Source: Copromyces sp. CBS 386.78 (lineage: Eukaryota; Ascomycota; Sordariomycetes; Sordariales; Sordariaceae). From it: a stretch of DNA of 64,000 bases. Where the stretch lies: NCBI GenBank assembly GCA_030685235.1, contig MU839173.1:62001-126000 (forward strand). The letters run 5' to 3'. The notes beneath the pieces were generated by a model, which saw only the letters and a program-made list of their open reading frames with translations, searched no databases and was not told the origin of the DNA. This document shows, in pieces, positions 22,132 to 32,483 of the stretch (the first letter of the stretch is position 1; each line of letters begins with the position of its first letter). The translations under genes and the position numbers were made by a program.

Positions 22132-23060
22132 TCCTCTGCATGTTTTGTTCAAATTGCAACCTCAGTCAACAGCTCAACGACTAACAAAATGGTTTAGTCT
22201 GAAGCAAGCACCATCCGCCTTCTGCCACCCGCCGCCACCTTAGGCGCACCGGTAGTCCTGCGCGTTACCTTCATCGGCCATCATTTGCTGCTCAACAACC
22301 TGTTTGGATCCATGCTGATTCATCAGCTCATCCCCTTGATGGCGATACAGCCATCATTCATGGTGGGGAAGTATCAAAAGGATACAGAGTACGTCTGCCA
22401 TGCCATTGCCCCCAGTTCAACGGCTGACTGGTTGGTTTTGCTTCCCAGTCTAGAGACTTTCGAGCATGAACACCAGCAACCCGAAGTCCAACAAAGTGAC
22501 AAGACCACAGCACGAACAATCACACAAGCCATCCTTCCAGCATCCAAGTCCAAAATCGCCGCTCCCCGGACGGAGGGGGCGAGGGAGACGGCGTGGCCTC
22601 TTGGGTGGTGGTGGTGTCGACAGGCTCTCCCCAGGGCAAATGCGTCGCCCAGAAACGACATCCTCGTACCTTACAACGGATGAGCTTCGGTACTAGAGGG
22701 CGAACTCCCGGTCAGCAACTTGGAAGCCGTCCCAAAGTGGCGTGTAATAGCGGAAACTCCATTTCAGTGGAGAAGATGGAGGGTTGCAAAGAGGGTCAGT
22801 ACGCCACCTTGGGTAGACAGGACAGACAGGGCCCGACTCTGTAGCGGTGGCCGTGGCGCCAAGCGTAGCCATGACAACAATGACATCCGCGGTGGTCACC
22901 AGCCTTACGCCAGATATCAACGCGCTACGCGGTGTCGAGTCTTTCACATACCTGCGATCATACACACCCAGCCCTTCGCTCTCGGCTTCTGGTTTCCCAT
23001 AGAGAAGAAGGCTCGTGGCTGGGGGGGGGCCATTTTGTCGTAACCAGAGGTGTTGTTCCA

Positions 23061-23326
23061 CCCCTTTTGCCCCCGCACCTGCCCCCGCCACAGAATGCAA
23101 TTGCCTCTTGAAGTTAACCGAGGCGAAAGAGGCGATTGAACAGAAATTGCCTGAAAACAACCCAGATTTTCTCGTCGCCAGACAATCCTGTCACCCCTTT
23201 TGCCCCCGCACCTGCCCCCGCCACAGAATGCAATTGCCTCTTGAAGTTAACCGAGGCGAAAGAGGCGATTGAACAGCAATTGCCTGAAAACAACCCAGCT
23301 TTTCTCGTCGCCAGACAATCCTGTCA
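23061..23326. repeat. 133-bp tandem duplication, two copies
   Basis: Copy 1 is 23061..23193 and copy 2 is 23194..23326. By eye they differ at two bases only, both A versus C (GAACAGA/GAACAGC and CCCAGA/CCCAGC). Period 133 is not a multiple of three, so any reading frame through it shifts. The unit contains an open stretch with TEAKEAIEQ in one frame. The near identity marks a recent event. Confidence 0.9.
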
Positions 23327-23997
23327 GACACGGAGAGCAAAGAGGAGAAAGTCGCTGTGACCAAGAGAGGCAAAAGAAAGGTTGAGCCATTCGAAGAACC
23401 CGGATCCCAGCTCATCCCTTTTCTTTATCCCGGTCATGCTGTTTTTTTTGGCACCATCCTCCAGGGTCTTGGCCCAGAGCTGCTTCTCTTTTGGTGCTCA
23501 AAGAGCTGCTAGACCAGGGCGGCATGTACATGCAAACCCATTACGGCGAGGCAAGCCCCATGAGGCAGAAGTCGTCATAGGTCTGCTCACGCCGGCACCA
23601 TAGTCCCAAATACCGGTCAACAACATACCAGCTGTGCCAGACGATGGGCTCTGATCCCAATCCGGGTCTTCACGTCGTGGCAAGACCAAGGGACGCGGAG
23701 ATCCCTTGACCACTCTCTTCTTTGACGAGATCATCCGGACTCAGGTTGTTGAGAACGTGAAGAATGTGTTGATCCGCATCAAGGTATCGCTTGTAGTTTA
23801 GGAGTTAGAATTCATGGCCGCCGAGCAGTGTGAGGATATAGATGCTAAACCGAGCAAAGTCCAGTTTAAGTTCGAGCTCCGCGTTCAAATGGGGTCGAGG
23901 GAGCGGACTTTTCGGGTCGCTTTTGAGCAGTAGAACTTTGGGAGCGAGCTTCCGCAGCGATTGTTTGCAGAATGCTGCGAAGGCCCGGAGTCGAGGT

Positions 23998-24041
23998 TTT
24001 TTGGAGGCTTTTTGGAGGCTTTTTGGAGGCTTTTTGGAGGC
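23998..24041. repeat. 11-bp minisatellite, four units
   Basis: Four head-to-tail copies of TTTTTGGAGGC. The run lies in gene-free DNA. Confidence 0.9.
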
Positions 24042-24285
24042 GCTAGCGGCCTAGTATTTTGCAGTCCTGTGGGAGGCCGCGGCTTTTGGTGATTTGTATA
24101 CACGTATACGCACAGTAGCTGCTTCAGAGAATACAGGTGTATGGCGAACCAAATAACAGTCCATCCATGCTTCGTGATGTGCGTGAGCCTCGTTGGTACC
24201 TATCTAGCTATTGCAATTGTGCGCATACTTGTGCCTTGGTTGGTGTAGTACCGGTAGGTAATCAGGCTGGAGCGGGTGAGGGGTA

Positions 24286-24301
24286 CATAAGGTACCTTAT
24301 G
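24286..24301. promoter_or_regulatory. 16-bp perfect palindrome in promoter
   Basis: CATAAGGTACCTTATG is a perfect palindrome about 220 bp upstream of the acidic-repeat gene start, followed by two GGTAGGTAG-like words. It could be a binding site for a dimeric regulator; GGTACC-containing words recur elsewhere in this window, so it may only reflect genome style. Confidence 0.3.
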
Positions 24302-24522
24302 GTAGAGGTAGGTAGTTGGACATAAATTCCCTTGATTGTCCCATTCCACTTCCTACTTCACTTTTTCTTTCTTTCTCCCCTTTATCAACCACCGCCTATT
24401 CCATCAAACCTGCCATCACAGTCCTACAAAGCCACTCCTCCAGTCCAAAGTTGCATCCAACGAAACATATCAAGAGAGCACGTTTCACACCTCTCGCATC
24501 GTTCTTTTCGAACAAATCCATA

Positions 24523-25227
24523 ATGTCCGACGAATGTTGGGATGATGGCTATGGCGACAACGGAGGTTACGAGCCAGAAGGTTACGAGCCAGAAGGTTAC
24601 GAACAAGAAGGTTACAACAATGGCTACGCCGGCGACGGGGGCGAATACGGAGGCGACTACTACGACTACGTCCAACAGCTGGCAACCACCGGGTACATGT
24701 ACGCCGACGAGGTTGAAGAGGCCGATGTAGAAACAAGGGAATATGCGCAGGAGACTAAGGAGGCCGGGAATTACGACTACAGCACTGCCGAGGCGGAAGC
24801 GTGAGTACCTTAGTAACACAACCAACATCCTCAGTTCCCCGCTGCCCTCGTCCCCAAAAACACCCCGTCACATAACCTGGTCAAGGCCCGCCGTCGTCAA
24901 GTCCAGCCACTAACATCAACCATCCCGCGTATCCAGTGACAACGGCACCTACCACTACTACGATTACCCGACCGAAACGGAAGGTCCGATTCCGGTCCCA
25001 GTCGGTTCGACGACGACAACGGTGACAATGACAGTGACGATGAGGGTGACGATGACGAATACGTGAAGCTTTCGGGAGGCCGGAGGAATGGGTCAGTTTA
25101 TGGCTTCTTACGGCATGAGGCGAGGGACCTGGCTGATACGATGAGGGAGATGGCGAAGAAGCATGGTGGTGATTTGAAGGTGGTGAAGAGAATGCTGATA
25201 GAGTGGAATGTGACGTGTCAACATTGA
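24523..25227 (+). CDS. small acidic protein with GYEPE repeats
   Basis: Preferred model: 24523..24800 and 25002..25227, 167 residues. The N-terminus has three GYEP/QEG repeats in a Gly/Tyr/Glu/Asp-rich region, then a strongly acidic stretch (FDDDNGDNDSDDEGDDDEY), then a helical basic-acidic tail ending REMAKKHGG and KRMLIEWNVTCQH. Two acceptors serve the GTGAGT donor at 24801. The nearer (24936) has the better branch (CACTAAC) but gives a frame that stops at 25066 (135 residues). The farther (25001) opens the acidic tail without any frameshift. Both may be used. No domain or localisation signal is recognised, so no function is given. Confidence 0.55.
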
Positions 25228-25556
25228 TGTACGTAGGTTAGGATGCAGCATACACGGGGAGTAATTGTGGCTTGATTTCGGTTGGAAGGAACATAAATGT
25301 TGCATGCAGTCCGGCATGTATACTAGGGATCTAGACTAGGGTGCTTGAACCTGGAAGTGCGTCGGGCAAGAAGGGCTGCGTCATATGGAAAAGGTGCTTT
25401 TTGGGCCATTTATGCGGGTTCAATGACGTGATGTTGAGCAACATCCCACTCCGTGGTTTCTTCCTGAATTATTTATTGCATCATGTGAAACTCAACATGG
25501 ATCCCAACTGTCACCAAATGGTGTGGTTTATCCCAGTTCCTTCTCCCCAACACCTT
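25228..25556. other. intergenic between convergent genes
   Basis: 3' flanks of the acidic-repeat gene and the flavin monooxygenase. Nothing else seen. Confidence 0.5.
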
Positions 25557-27509
25557 CTACCTCCAAACTCCCTTAATCATCGCAAAAGCCTCAGTGCCTG
25601 ACTGAATCGCTGCACCCACCAACCACGGCAAGATAGTCCAAGGTTTCACAAGCAATGAGGCCAGCACCGAGTTGGGATTCCTCTTTGACCAAAAGACCAG
25701 CCCGAGCGTGAAAGCCGTGAGGGTGAGAAGCCGGCGAACGGTGTGACTCTGCTTGACGATCTTGTTCTTTCCGGTTTGGCCCTGTGGTTGTCAAACACAT
25801 TGACTGGTCAGTCGTTGTTCGTCACCCAACAGATCATCCGTGTCGCATTCTGTCAACAGCAAAGCAACGAAGCGTCAAAGAACTTACACTATACCGCCAG
25901 TCCTTCCACGAAGGGAACACACAAGAGTACCAATAGTGGGCTTGGGACAACGGGTAGACTGTTGCGTTCCACGGCTTCTTGCCGTCCACCGCTCGGTTGT
26001 ACCAGCTGCTGCATCCGGTTGAGAAAACGGTGTCCTGTAGGGCGCTGTGTACCCATTGGACGTATTTCTCTTCTGCTTCACGTTTCACTTCGACCACGCT
26101 TGCCTTGCCTTTGAGGACCGGCTCGATGACTCGCATGGAGTAGTTGATGGCGTTTTCGACGGCGATTAGGAACGAGGTGTGGCCTGTTGCTGTGTTTGGA
26201 CCTGGAGCGGGCATGTTAGTGCTGGCTGCTCATGGGAGTCCGAAGAGGTCTGGTCCAGGAGTGAGAGCTTACCTCCTAGCACGAAGAAGTTGGGAAATCC
26301 GCAAAGGCTTTCACAGTTGTACGCCTCAGCACCGCCAAAAGAGTCCCAATGCTCGTTGATCGTCTCCCCTCCACGCCCAACAATCTCGCACTCGAGGAAG
26401 AACTGGTTCGTCTTGAAGCCGTTGGCCAAGACAAGGACATCGGCCTCGACGATCTCCCCGCTCTTCATCCTCAGCCCTTGCGGCAATATCTCCTCCACCG
26501 GCTCATTCGTCAGCCTCAGATGCTCGTTATGCAGGCTCTTCAGGTACCCGGAGTCGAATATCCTCCTCTTGCAGCCGATCTCAAAGTCCGGGATCAACAG
26601 ATCATGATACTTCTCGGGCGCCGTCGCCCGCATGTACGCCTCCACCTGCCTCCGCCTCATCTTCCGCCACGCCTTGGCAATCTTCCCATCTCCAAACCCA
26701 ATGTACTCCACTTCGGCCTTGATGAAGGTCAAGAACCGCTGGATCTGCATCGTGCCCGGGATGTTGGCTAGCGTGAACATCAGCCAGAAGGGCACCTTCT
26801 CGTCGAGCGGCGGATACACCCAATGCTTGGACCGCACCACGTGCGTCAAGCTCGCCGTCTTGTCCACAATGGCCGGCACGATCTGCGCCCCCGTGCACCC
26901 GTTGCCGAACACCACCACCTTCTTGCCCGTCAAATCGACATCGTGCCGCCACTTGGCCGAGTGAAACATGGGGCCTCGGAAGCTCTCCGCTCCGGGAATC
27001 CCCAGGTCCCTCTGCTGGTCAAAGTATCCCACGCCGCTGTACAAAAACTGGCATTCGTGGACAATCACCTGCCCCGTGGTGTGCTTCTGCCTGATCCACA
27101 TCCTCCATCGCGCCTTCTCCTCGATCCAGACGCACTTTTCGACGGCAACGTCAAATGTCATCTTGTCGACCAGGTCATACTTGCGCGCCACGCGGTTGAG
27201 GTACGCCCACAGCTCGGCGTACGTGGGCAGCACGCGCGTCCAGTCGGGGTTGCACTCAAAGGAGAGCGAGTAGAGCGCCGAGGGCACGTCGCAGGCGCAG
27301 CCCGGGTACTGGTTCACGTGCCAGGTGCCGCCGAGCTGGGACTGCTTGTCGAAGAAGCGGATGTCGGTGATGCCGTACCAGCGCTGGAGGGTGGCGCCGA
27401 GGGCGATGCCCGAGAAGCCGGTGCCGATGCAGGCGAATTGGGAGTAGGAGAAGACGGGGTCGTCTTTTTCTTTTCCATCATCATCATTTTCTTTGGTGTG
27501 GGAAGCCAT
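25557..27509 (-). CDS. flavin monooxygenase, Baeyer-Villiger type
   Basis: Three-exon model: complement of 25557..25781, 25888..26201 and 26273..27509, 591 residues. Visible features in order: FAD-binding ACIGTGFSGIALGATLQ near residues 26-42; GGTWHVNQYPGCACDVPS typical of FAD-dependent monooxygenases; the Baeyer-Villiger fingerprint F-x-G-x3-H-x3-W as FRGPMFHSAKW; the NADP-binding VVVFGNGCTGAQIVP; VLVLANGFKTNQF; and a C-terminal exon with a hydrophobic helix (LLTLTAFTLGLVFW) that may anchor it to a membrane. Such enzymes use NADPH and O2 to insert oxygen next to a ketone carbonyl, making an ester or lactone. Neighbours are a dehydrogenase relic and an esterase, which fit before and after this step. 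Specific substrate unknown. Confidence 0.88.
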
Positions 27510-27922
27510 GGGGGGTGAATATCCGCGATCCGAGCGGGTGATGATGGTAGGTACCTAGTAAGATGCTTGACGGAGGAGGAAAATGATTTATGTAGGATCC
27601 AGGGGGGAGGGGGGAGATGTTCAAAAAGGAAGGGAAATGGGACAGTACATACAGTACAATACAGAGAAAAAAAATCCCAACAGAAAACAGGAGGACAAAG
27701 CGGCAGACAAGGTGGTTCATCTCGGGAGAGACAGACAAGAAGACACGCTGGAAGTTTATACACTACGACAACATGAAGCCACGAGTCTGTCGTGCTAGGG
27801 AACACAGTGCATGCGCCTTTGGGCGGAACGAAGGTGTGGTGATAATTCTCCGCACGCCGGGTAGCAACCGACCGGGCCAGGGGGAATAATGCCAGGTGGT
27901 GGGTGGTGAAATGTGTATAGTG
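27510..27922. other. intergenic, 5' region of the monooxygenase
   Basis: Promoter and leader of the minus-strand monooxygenase and 3' flank of the dehydrogenase relic. A C/T-rich minus-strand leader (27560-27720) is seen; no gene. Confidence 0.45.
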
Positions 27923-28565
27923 TCACAAGGCAACGTCGTGATCCGACGTATCCAACGAGAAGCTCCAGAAGTTAGAGCATCCTAGGAACCCATTCTTGTC
28001 GTGGTTCGTGTCACCTTGGCTTGCTTCCGCATGCCTCGGTTCTTTGTTCTTGGAGGAGAGGGGGGATCGCCTTCCTTGGCCATCAACCACCTGGCGTCCC
28101 TTGAAGTCAACCGGAATCTTCATAGTCGATTCCCTAGCCATCCGCAACACCCACTCCGGAGCTCCCCTCTGCAACAAAGCAGTTAGTATTTATCGGCTGT
28201 CTTTCAGCGGACAAGGAAGGAGTGGCTCCAAGCCAAAACTTATCAATGAAGTGAGATAGCGCATAATCCCCGGAAGGTAAATCGTCCTTCCATACCCGCT
28301 ATACAAGCTATCTACAATCTCCTCGCTCACCGTCCTGACATCCAACAGCGGCAAGATAAAGTTATGTGAACCTCCCAGCAAGGGCGTCTGGATGAAGCTA
28401 GGAATGGCCAGCGTGAGCCGCACTTTTTTGGCCTTGTGAACGTGCTTGAGTTCTAGCTGAAGGGACTGTTTGATAAAAAGGTTAGTTATATGCTTCTAGT
28501 ACATTGCATCACCCAAATAACTTGAGTATGGGCGGATATTGACAGCCCAGGGACAGTACTCACCT
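27923..28565 (-). pseudogene. 5'-truncated short-chain dehydrogenase
   Basis: Three minus-strand pieces encode the C-terminal half of a classical SDR of the lipid-oxidising (retinol-dehydrogenase-like) type. The first ends LHE at a GTGAGT donor (28551). The second (28465 down to about 28233) reads SLQLELKHVHKAKKVRLTLA, then VRTVSEEIVDSLYSGYGRTI and YLPGIMRYLTSL. The third (28168..27923) reads RGAPEWVLRMARESTMKIPV. The NAD(P)-binding glycine motif, the N-terminal Rossmann half and the catalytic Y-x3-K are absent upstream; in their place is unrelated sequence. The donor needed after TSL reads ATAAGT, a G-to-A change from GTAAGT. Loss of the catalytic half plus a broken donor make this a pseudogene. 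It is read toward the monooxygenase on the same strand. Confidence 0.75.
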
Positions 28566-29131
28566 CATGCAACATTGGTGGTGTGTAAGTGTTTGTGTCC
28601 TTATGTCGTAACCGGCGACGGTGTTAGTGACGGGAGCAAAAGATGTGATGAGAACCAAAACACCAAGCCAGATCAGATAAACTCCAAAAGGCCATCGTGT
28701 CATATCGGGCCTAGGCTGTGAGGAAGTCGTGAACATGTGAATATTGGAGAGTTCGTGATGATCCCCTGTGGTTTGTCGTGATCGGACTGTTAACAAACCC
28801 CGCGATGAAACGGTAGTGGTGGTAATAGCTAGTGTGGAGTATTGTTCTGGGATGTTCAGAGGTTGACCACTCAGCGTTCGAGATTGTGCGGGGTTTCGAA
28901 TTGTCCAACTGATTGCTGTTTGGTAAGAGTGCCCTGCTGATGCACCTCCTCAGGCACATCACACTGCAAGTTCTGCAATTGGAAATCAACCGTTCGACAG
29001 CTGCTGCAAAACCGGCAGCCAACCGAGGCTACCTGACCAACATTCATTTATGCTGGTTGTTGTGATGTTGTCCATTTGAAACCATCGATTCCATCATTCA
29101 AACTGGAAACTGCAACGTCTTCTGAATCAAC
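28566..29131. other. intergenic between dehydrogenase relic and esterase
   Basis: Shared upstream region of the divergent esterase. A minus-strand hydrophobic frame at about 28610-28710 (MTRWPFGVYLIWLGVLVLIT) precedes the truncated SDR but has no dehydrogenase motif. Nothing else recognised. Confidence 0.4.
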
Positions 29132-30510
29132 ATGGTGAGTACATACTTCTAGCTTGGTCGTACTCATGAAGCCATCTCCAAGTGATCGTCCAAAAAGGAA
29201 ATAAGTCAACAAACCGGATGGATTGCTAACGGACCACGATATTGCCAAACAGGCTCGTGCACTTCGCAAAAACCCTTTGAGCTTGTGGGAAAGACTCTAC
29301 CTTCTCGCTCACCTGCTCACGATTGGTTCGTTATTTCCCCTTTGCCCCCTTCATGAGAAAAACTGACATATACCTCCCAGACCTCGCCCATCTGTGTCTC
29401 AACCTCGTCACCTGCGTCGGTCTCGCCGCCCTCCGCCGCATCCCCATCCGCCACTACTTCAAGGTCGCCTACAACCGCTTCGCCCTCGCCCGTCTCTCTC
29501 CCCGCGAGATCCAGCACCTGAGCCCATCCACCGCCACCATCTATCGCCAATGGATCGCCTCCACCCGTTCTGCCGCCCAGTCTCGCATCCACTCCGGCCG
29601 CGCCACCCCCGATGACCAGTACATCCTGGACCACCTGATCCCCAACGAACAAGTCCTTTCCGACGGCGAATCCTCCATCCTCTGGGTCGGCGACCGCCGC
29701 CGCGCCTCCAAGTTCGTCCTCTTCTTCCACGGCGGCGGCTACATCGCGCCCATGCAGGACGGCCACCTGGAGTGGTGTCTGCGGTCCTATGTCCTATCCT
29801 CCAGCCGCGCCCGCCGCCGGGAAGGTCAACACGTCGCCGTCGCCGTGCTGCAGTACACCCTCGCCCCCGAGGCCCGCTACCCCGTGCAGCTCGCGCAGGC
29901 CGCCGACGCCCTGGCGTACCTCCTCGAGGAGCTCGGCGTGCGCCCCTGCGACCTGGTCATCGGCGGCGACTCGGCCGGCGGCAATCTCGCGTCGCAGATC
30001 ATGAGCCACTTGCTGCATCCGCACCCGGACGCCCGCGAGATTGCCCTCCCGCACGGCGAGCGCATAGCCGGCGTGTTTGCCGTCAGCCCCTGGGTCAGCG
30101 CCAGGACGGACGATCGCAGCATGGCCGATAATGCCCTCATCGATATGCTTTCGCCGGGGATCGTGGAGAAGGCGAACCGTGAGCTGCTGGGAAACCATGA
30201 CAAGTATAACGCGGAGAAGAAGAGGGGCTACGGGTGGGCAATGCCCGCGGATGTGGATACCGGCGCGTGGTACAAGGGCTTGGGCAAGTTTCTGGAGAGG
30301 CTGTATGTGACGGTGGGCACGCAGGAGGTGTTTAGGGACCAGAGCGTGGTGTTGGCCGAGGGGATCAGGAGGACGAATCCGGATATTGACGTGGTGTTGG
30401 AGGAGAGGTGGGATGAGGCGCATGATTTCATCTTGTTGGAGGGCGGGAGGAAGGAGGATGGGAGTGCGACGAGACGGATGAGGAGGTGGGTTGAGGGTGT
30501 GTTTTGGTGA
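29132..30510 (+). CDS. alpha/beta-hydrolase, HSL-type esterase
   Basis: Three-exon model: 29132..29134, 29253..29325 and 29381..30510, 401 residues. The first coding exon is only the ATG, split from GCT CGT GCA by a GTGAGT...CAG intron; the second encodes ARALRKNPLSLWERLYLLAH, a likely membrane-proximal helix. Exon 3 has the hormone-sensitive-lipase hallmarks: oxyanion HGGGY (about residues 142-146), nucleophile GDSAGGN (Ser about 223), an acidic residue region TVGTQEVFRDQ and the catalytic His in WDEAHDF. It would hydrolyse carboxylic esters. Adjacent to a Baeyer-Villiger-type monooxygenase, it could cleave that enzyme's ester or lactone product (inference). High GC3 compared with its flanks. 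Confidence 0.88.
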
Positions 30511-30779
30511 GTGAGGAAGGGCACAGAGGCTTGATGATGGACAGCAGGCAAGAGTGATGTACAACTTGGATAGTAAAGACTACCTAGCTAAGATACAAGT
30601 TCAAGTTTCTTCAGATGGCAGGCCGCACCTATTGGAGGGAGTTCACACCATCCGGACTTCGGAAGCACACGAGGGAAACGCGGTACGAAGTATACATGAG
30701 GGGGAAGTTGAGTGCCAGGTTGTGGGTAAGGTAGGTAGAGGTACGTTCGTTCGCCTTTGTGTACAAGGTAATCTCCACA

Positions 30780-32483
30780 TCAGAGTTTTTCCCTTTCCAA
30801 CTTCGCGTCTTCCAAGACACCTTGCCTCTCCGCCTCGCTCAGAATCAGGTTCTTATAGTGCTTGTTTCGGACCGTCATATCGACAGGAAAGGGTTCGGAT
30901 GTCGTATGGAAATGCAGCCGTCTTGGGTTATAAGGTCCAGCCTGTTGCAAAAGGTCAGTCAGTCTTGCCATCAGAATCTAAATAAAGGGTGAAAGACAAG
31001 GAGTGTGAGGGGCCCAGAAAAAAAGAAAAAAACTTGCAGCTTTGAGGTCAAACGACTGAACCAATCGAGAGAGGAGCAGAAACAGGCTGTTCTGGGCAAG
31101 CCTATACCCAACACAGATTCGTCTACCACCACCAAACAACCACAAGCCATGGGTAATGTTCGTCTCGTGGCCGTCCAACCAGCGCTCAGGAACGAAGCTC
31201 TCTGGATCCCGAACCTCCTCGGAAAGAGCAGGCAAGTTGAGGACAAACCCAGTTCCAGCGGGAAAGTGGTACCCGTCAAAGTCAAAGTCCTTGGTCGAGG
31301 TATGATCCGGTGGAGGGGCTATAATGGGCCGCCACCGCATCACCTCCTTGGCCATGGCGCAGATGTACTTGAGGTCCTCCAGATCCGCCAGCGTCGGCAA
31401 CCGCGCGTCGGCATCCTTGCCGCAAACACGATCGACCTCCTCCCGCGCCTTACGAAATGCACTTGGATGCTCCAACGCCGCCATGAAGGCCACATTGAGC
31501 GCCATCCTGGTGGTGTCGCTCCCGGCCTCTACGAGCTCCATAGCCACGTACATCATGTCGTCGTCGTCGCCCTTGTACGGGGTGTCCGGGTTCAGCAGCA
31601 CGTCGCGCGCAAAGGACGGAGGCGCCGTGCCGTTCTGGATCTTCTCCTTGGCGGGATCCCACCACTGCCTATAGACATCGTAGTTCCACTTGTCCAGCCA
31701 GGCCCACGACAGCCGCCACGGCTGCACGAACCACCACGGCAGCAGCCGCTCCAGACCCGGAAACCAGTCGACGGTGCTGGTCATGACGCTGCTGAGGAAG
31801 GAGGTCACGACGTTCTGCAGGTCCTCGAGCTCCTTGCTCGACTTGACCAGCCGCTCGCCCAGAGCGATCCGGTGGATGACCGAGTTGGCGTACCGGAAGT
31901 GGTGGCGGTACCATAGCTTGGGCTTCAGCAGGTACTCGGCCAGCAGCTGCGTGCTCTCGAGCTCCTGCCACGCGCCGTAGAGCTTGAGGTGGGAACCGGA
32001 GAGCAGGGAGTGCATGGCGCGGCGCGGCTCGGCCCAGGACGCCTGGTGCATGAGGAGGGAGCGCCGGTGGCCGTGGCTGACGATGCCGCTTGAAACCGGG
32101 TAGGACGACCGCTCGTTGGTGATGCTGCCACGCTTGTTGATGATCTCGGCGGCGACACGGGAGCTGTTGAGAAAGACAAACGTCTTGGCGCCCAGGTGTA
32201 GTGTGGCCATTTCGCCGTATTGGGAAAGCGATTTGAGCTTGGTGTACTCGGGGTCCTCTATGCCTTCTTTTACGTCCAGGAGGCTGCCGATGATGGGGAG
32301 GCCTGGGGGCCCTGGAGGGAGGTTGGGGACTTTGCCATCTTTGCCTTTGCGTTTGCCAATGGGCTTGAAGTACTCTGCGAAAGCAGTGAGGGAGAGGAGA
32401 ATCACGAGGAAGAATGCACTTGTGTAGAACAAGAAAGGGTGCTCGCTCCGGAAGGACAACAACGGCTGGGCTTGGTTCGTCAT
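30780..32483 (-). CDS. cytochrome P450 monooxygenase
   Basis: Two-exon model: complement of 30780..30977 and 31038..32483, 547 residues. N-terminal membrane anchor (FLFYTSAFFLVILLSLTAFA) and proline hinge LPPGPPGLPIIG; I-helix oxygen-binding MELVEAGSDTTRM; K-helix E-x2-R in AKEVMRWRP; PERW region; heme loop FGGGRRICVG with the cysteine ligand at about residue 457. The C-terminal exon gives NPRRLHFHTTSEPFPVDMTV, usual for fungal P450 tails. The intron joining them needs a GC-AG donor (GCAAGT at 31037); no GT donor fits. A frame next to the junction reads DSDGKTD, expected in family members, so a 1-nt indel with a different boundary is the alternative. The enzyme sits in the ER membrane. Its substrate is not evident. 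Confidence 0.85.

Larger units (their letters stand above)
22132..24522. other. decayed stretch with fragments and repeats
   Basis: No intact gene. Possible coding scraps include 23700-23790 (plus, LTTLFFDEIIRTQVVENVKN up to a GTATCG). A 133-bp tandem duplication and an 11-bp minisatellite are listed separately. The last 200 bases are the C/T-rich leader of the acidic-repeat gene. Confidence 0.4.

Noticed and set aside
24937..25066. Frameshift in the acidic-repeat gene
   Set aside because: A second acceptor at 25001 gives the long acidic tail in frame, so no indel is needed.
26823..27518. 231-codon plus-strand frame opposite the flavin monooxygenase
   Set aside because: It is antisense to a well-supported enzyme with intact motifs; GC3-rich coding strands commonly open the opposite frame.
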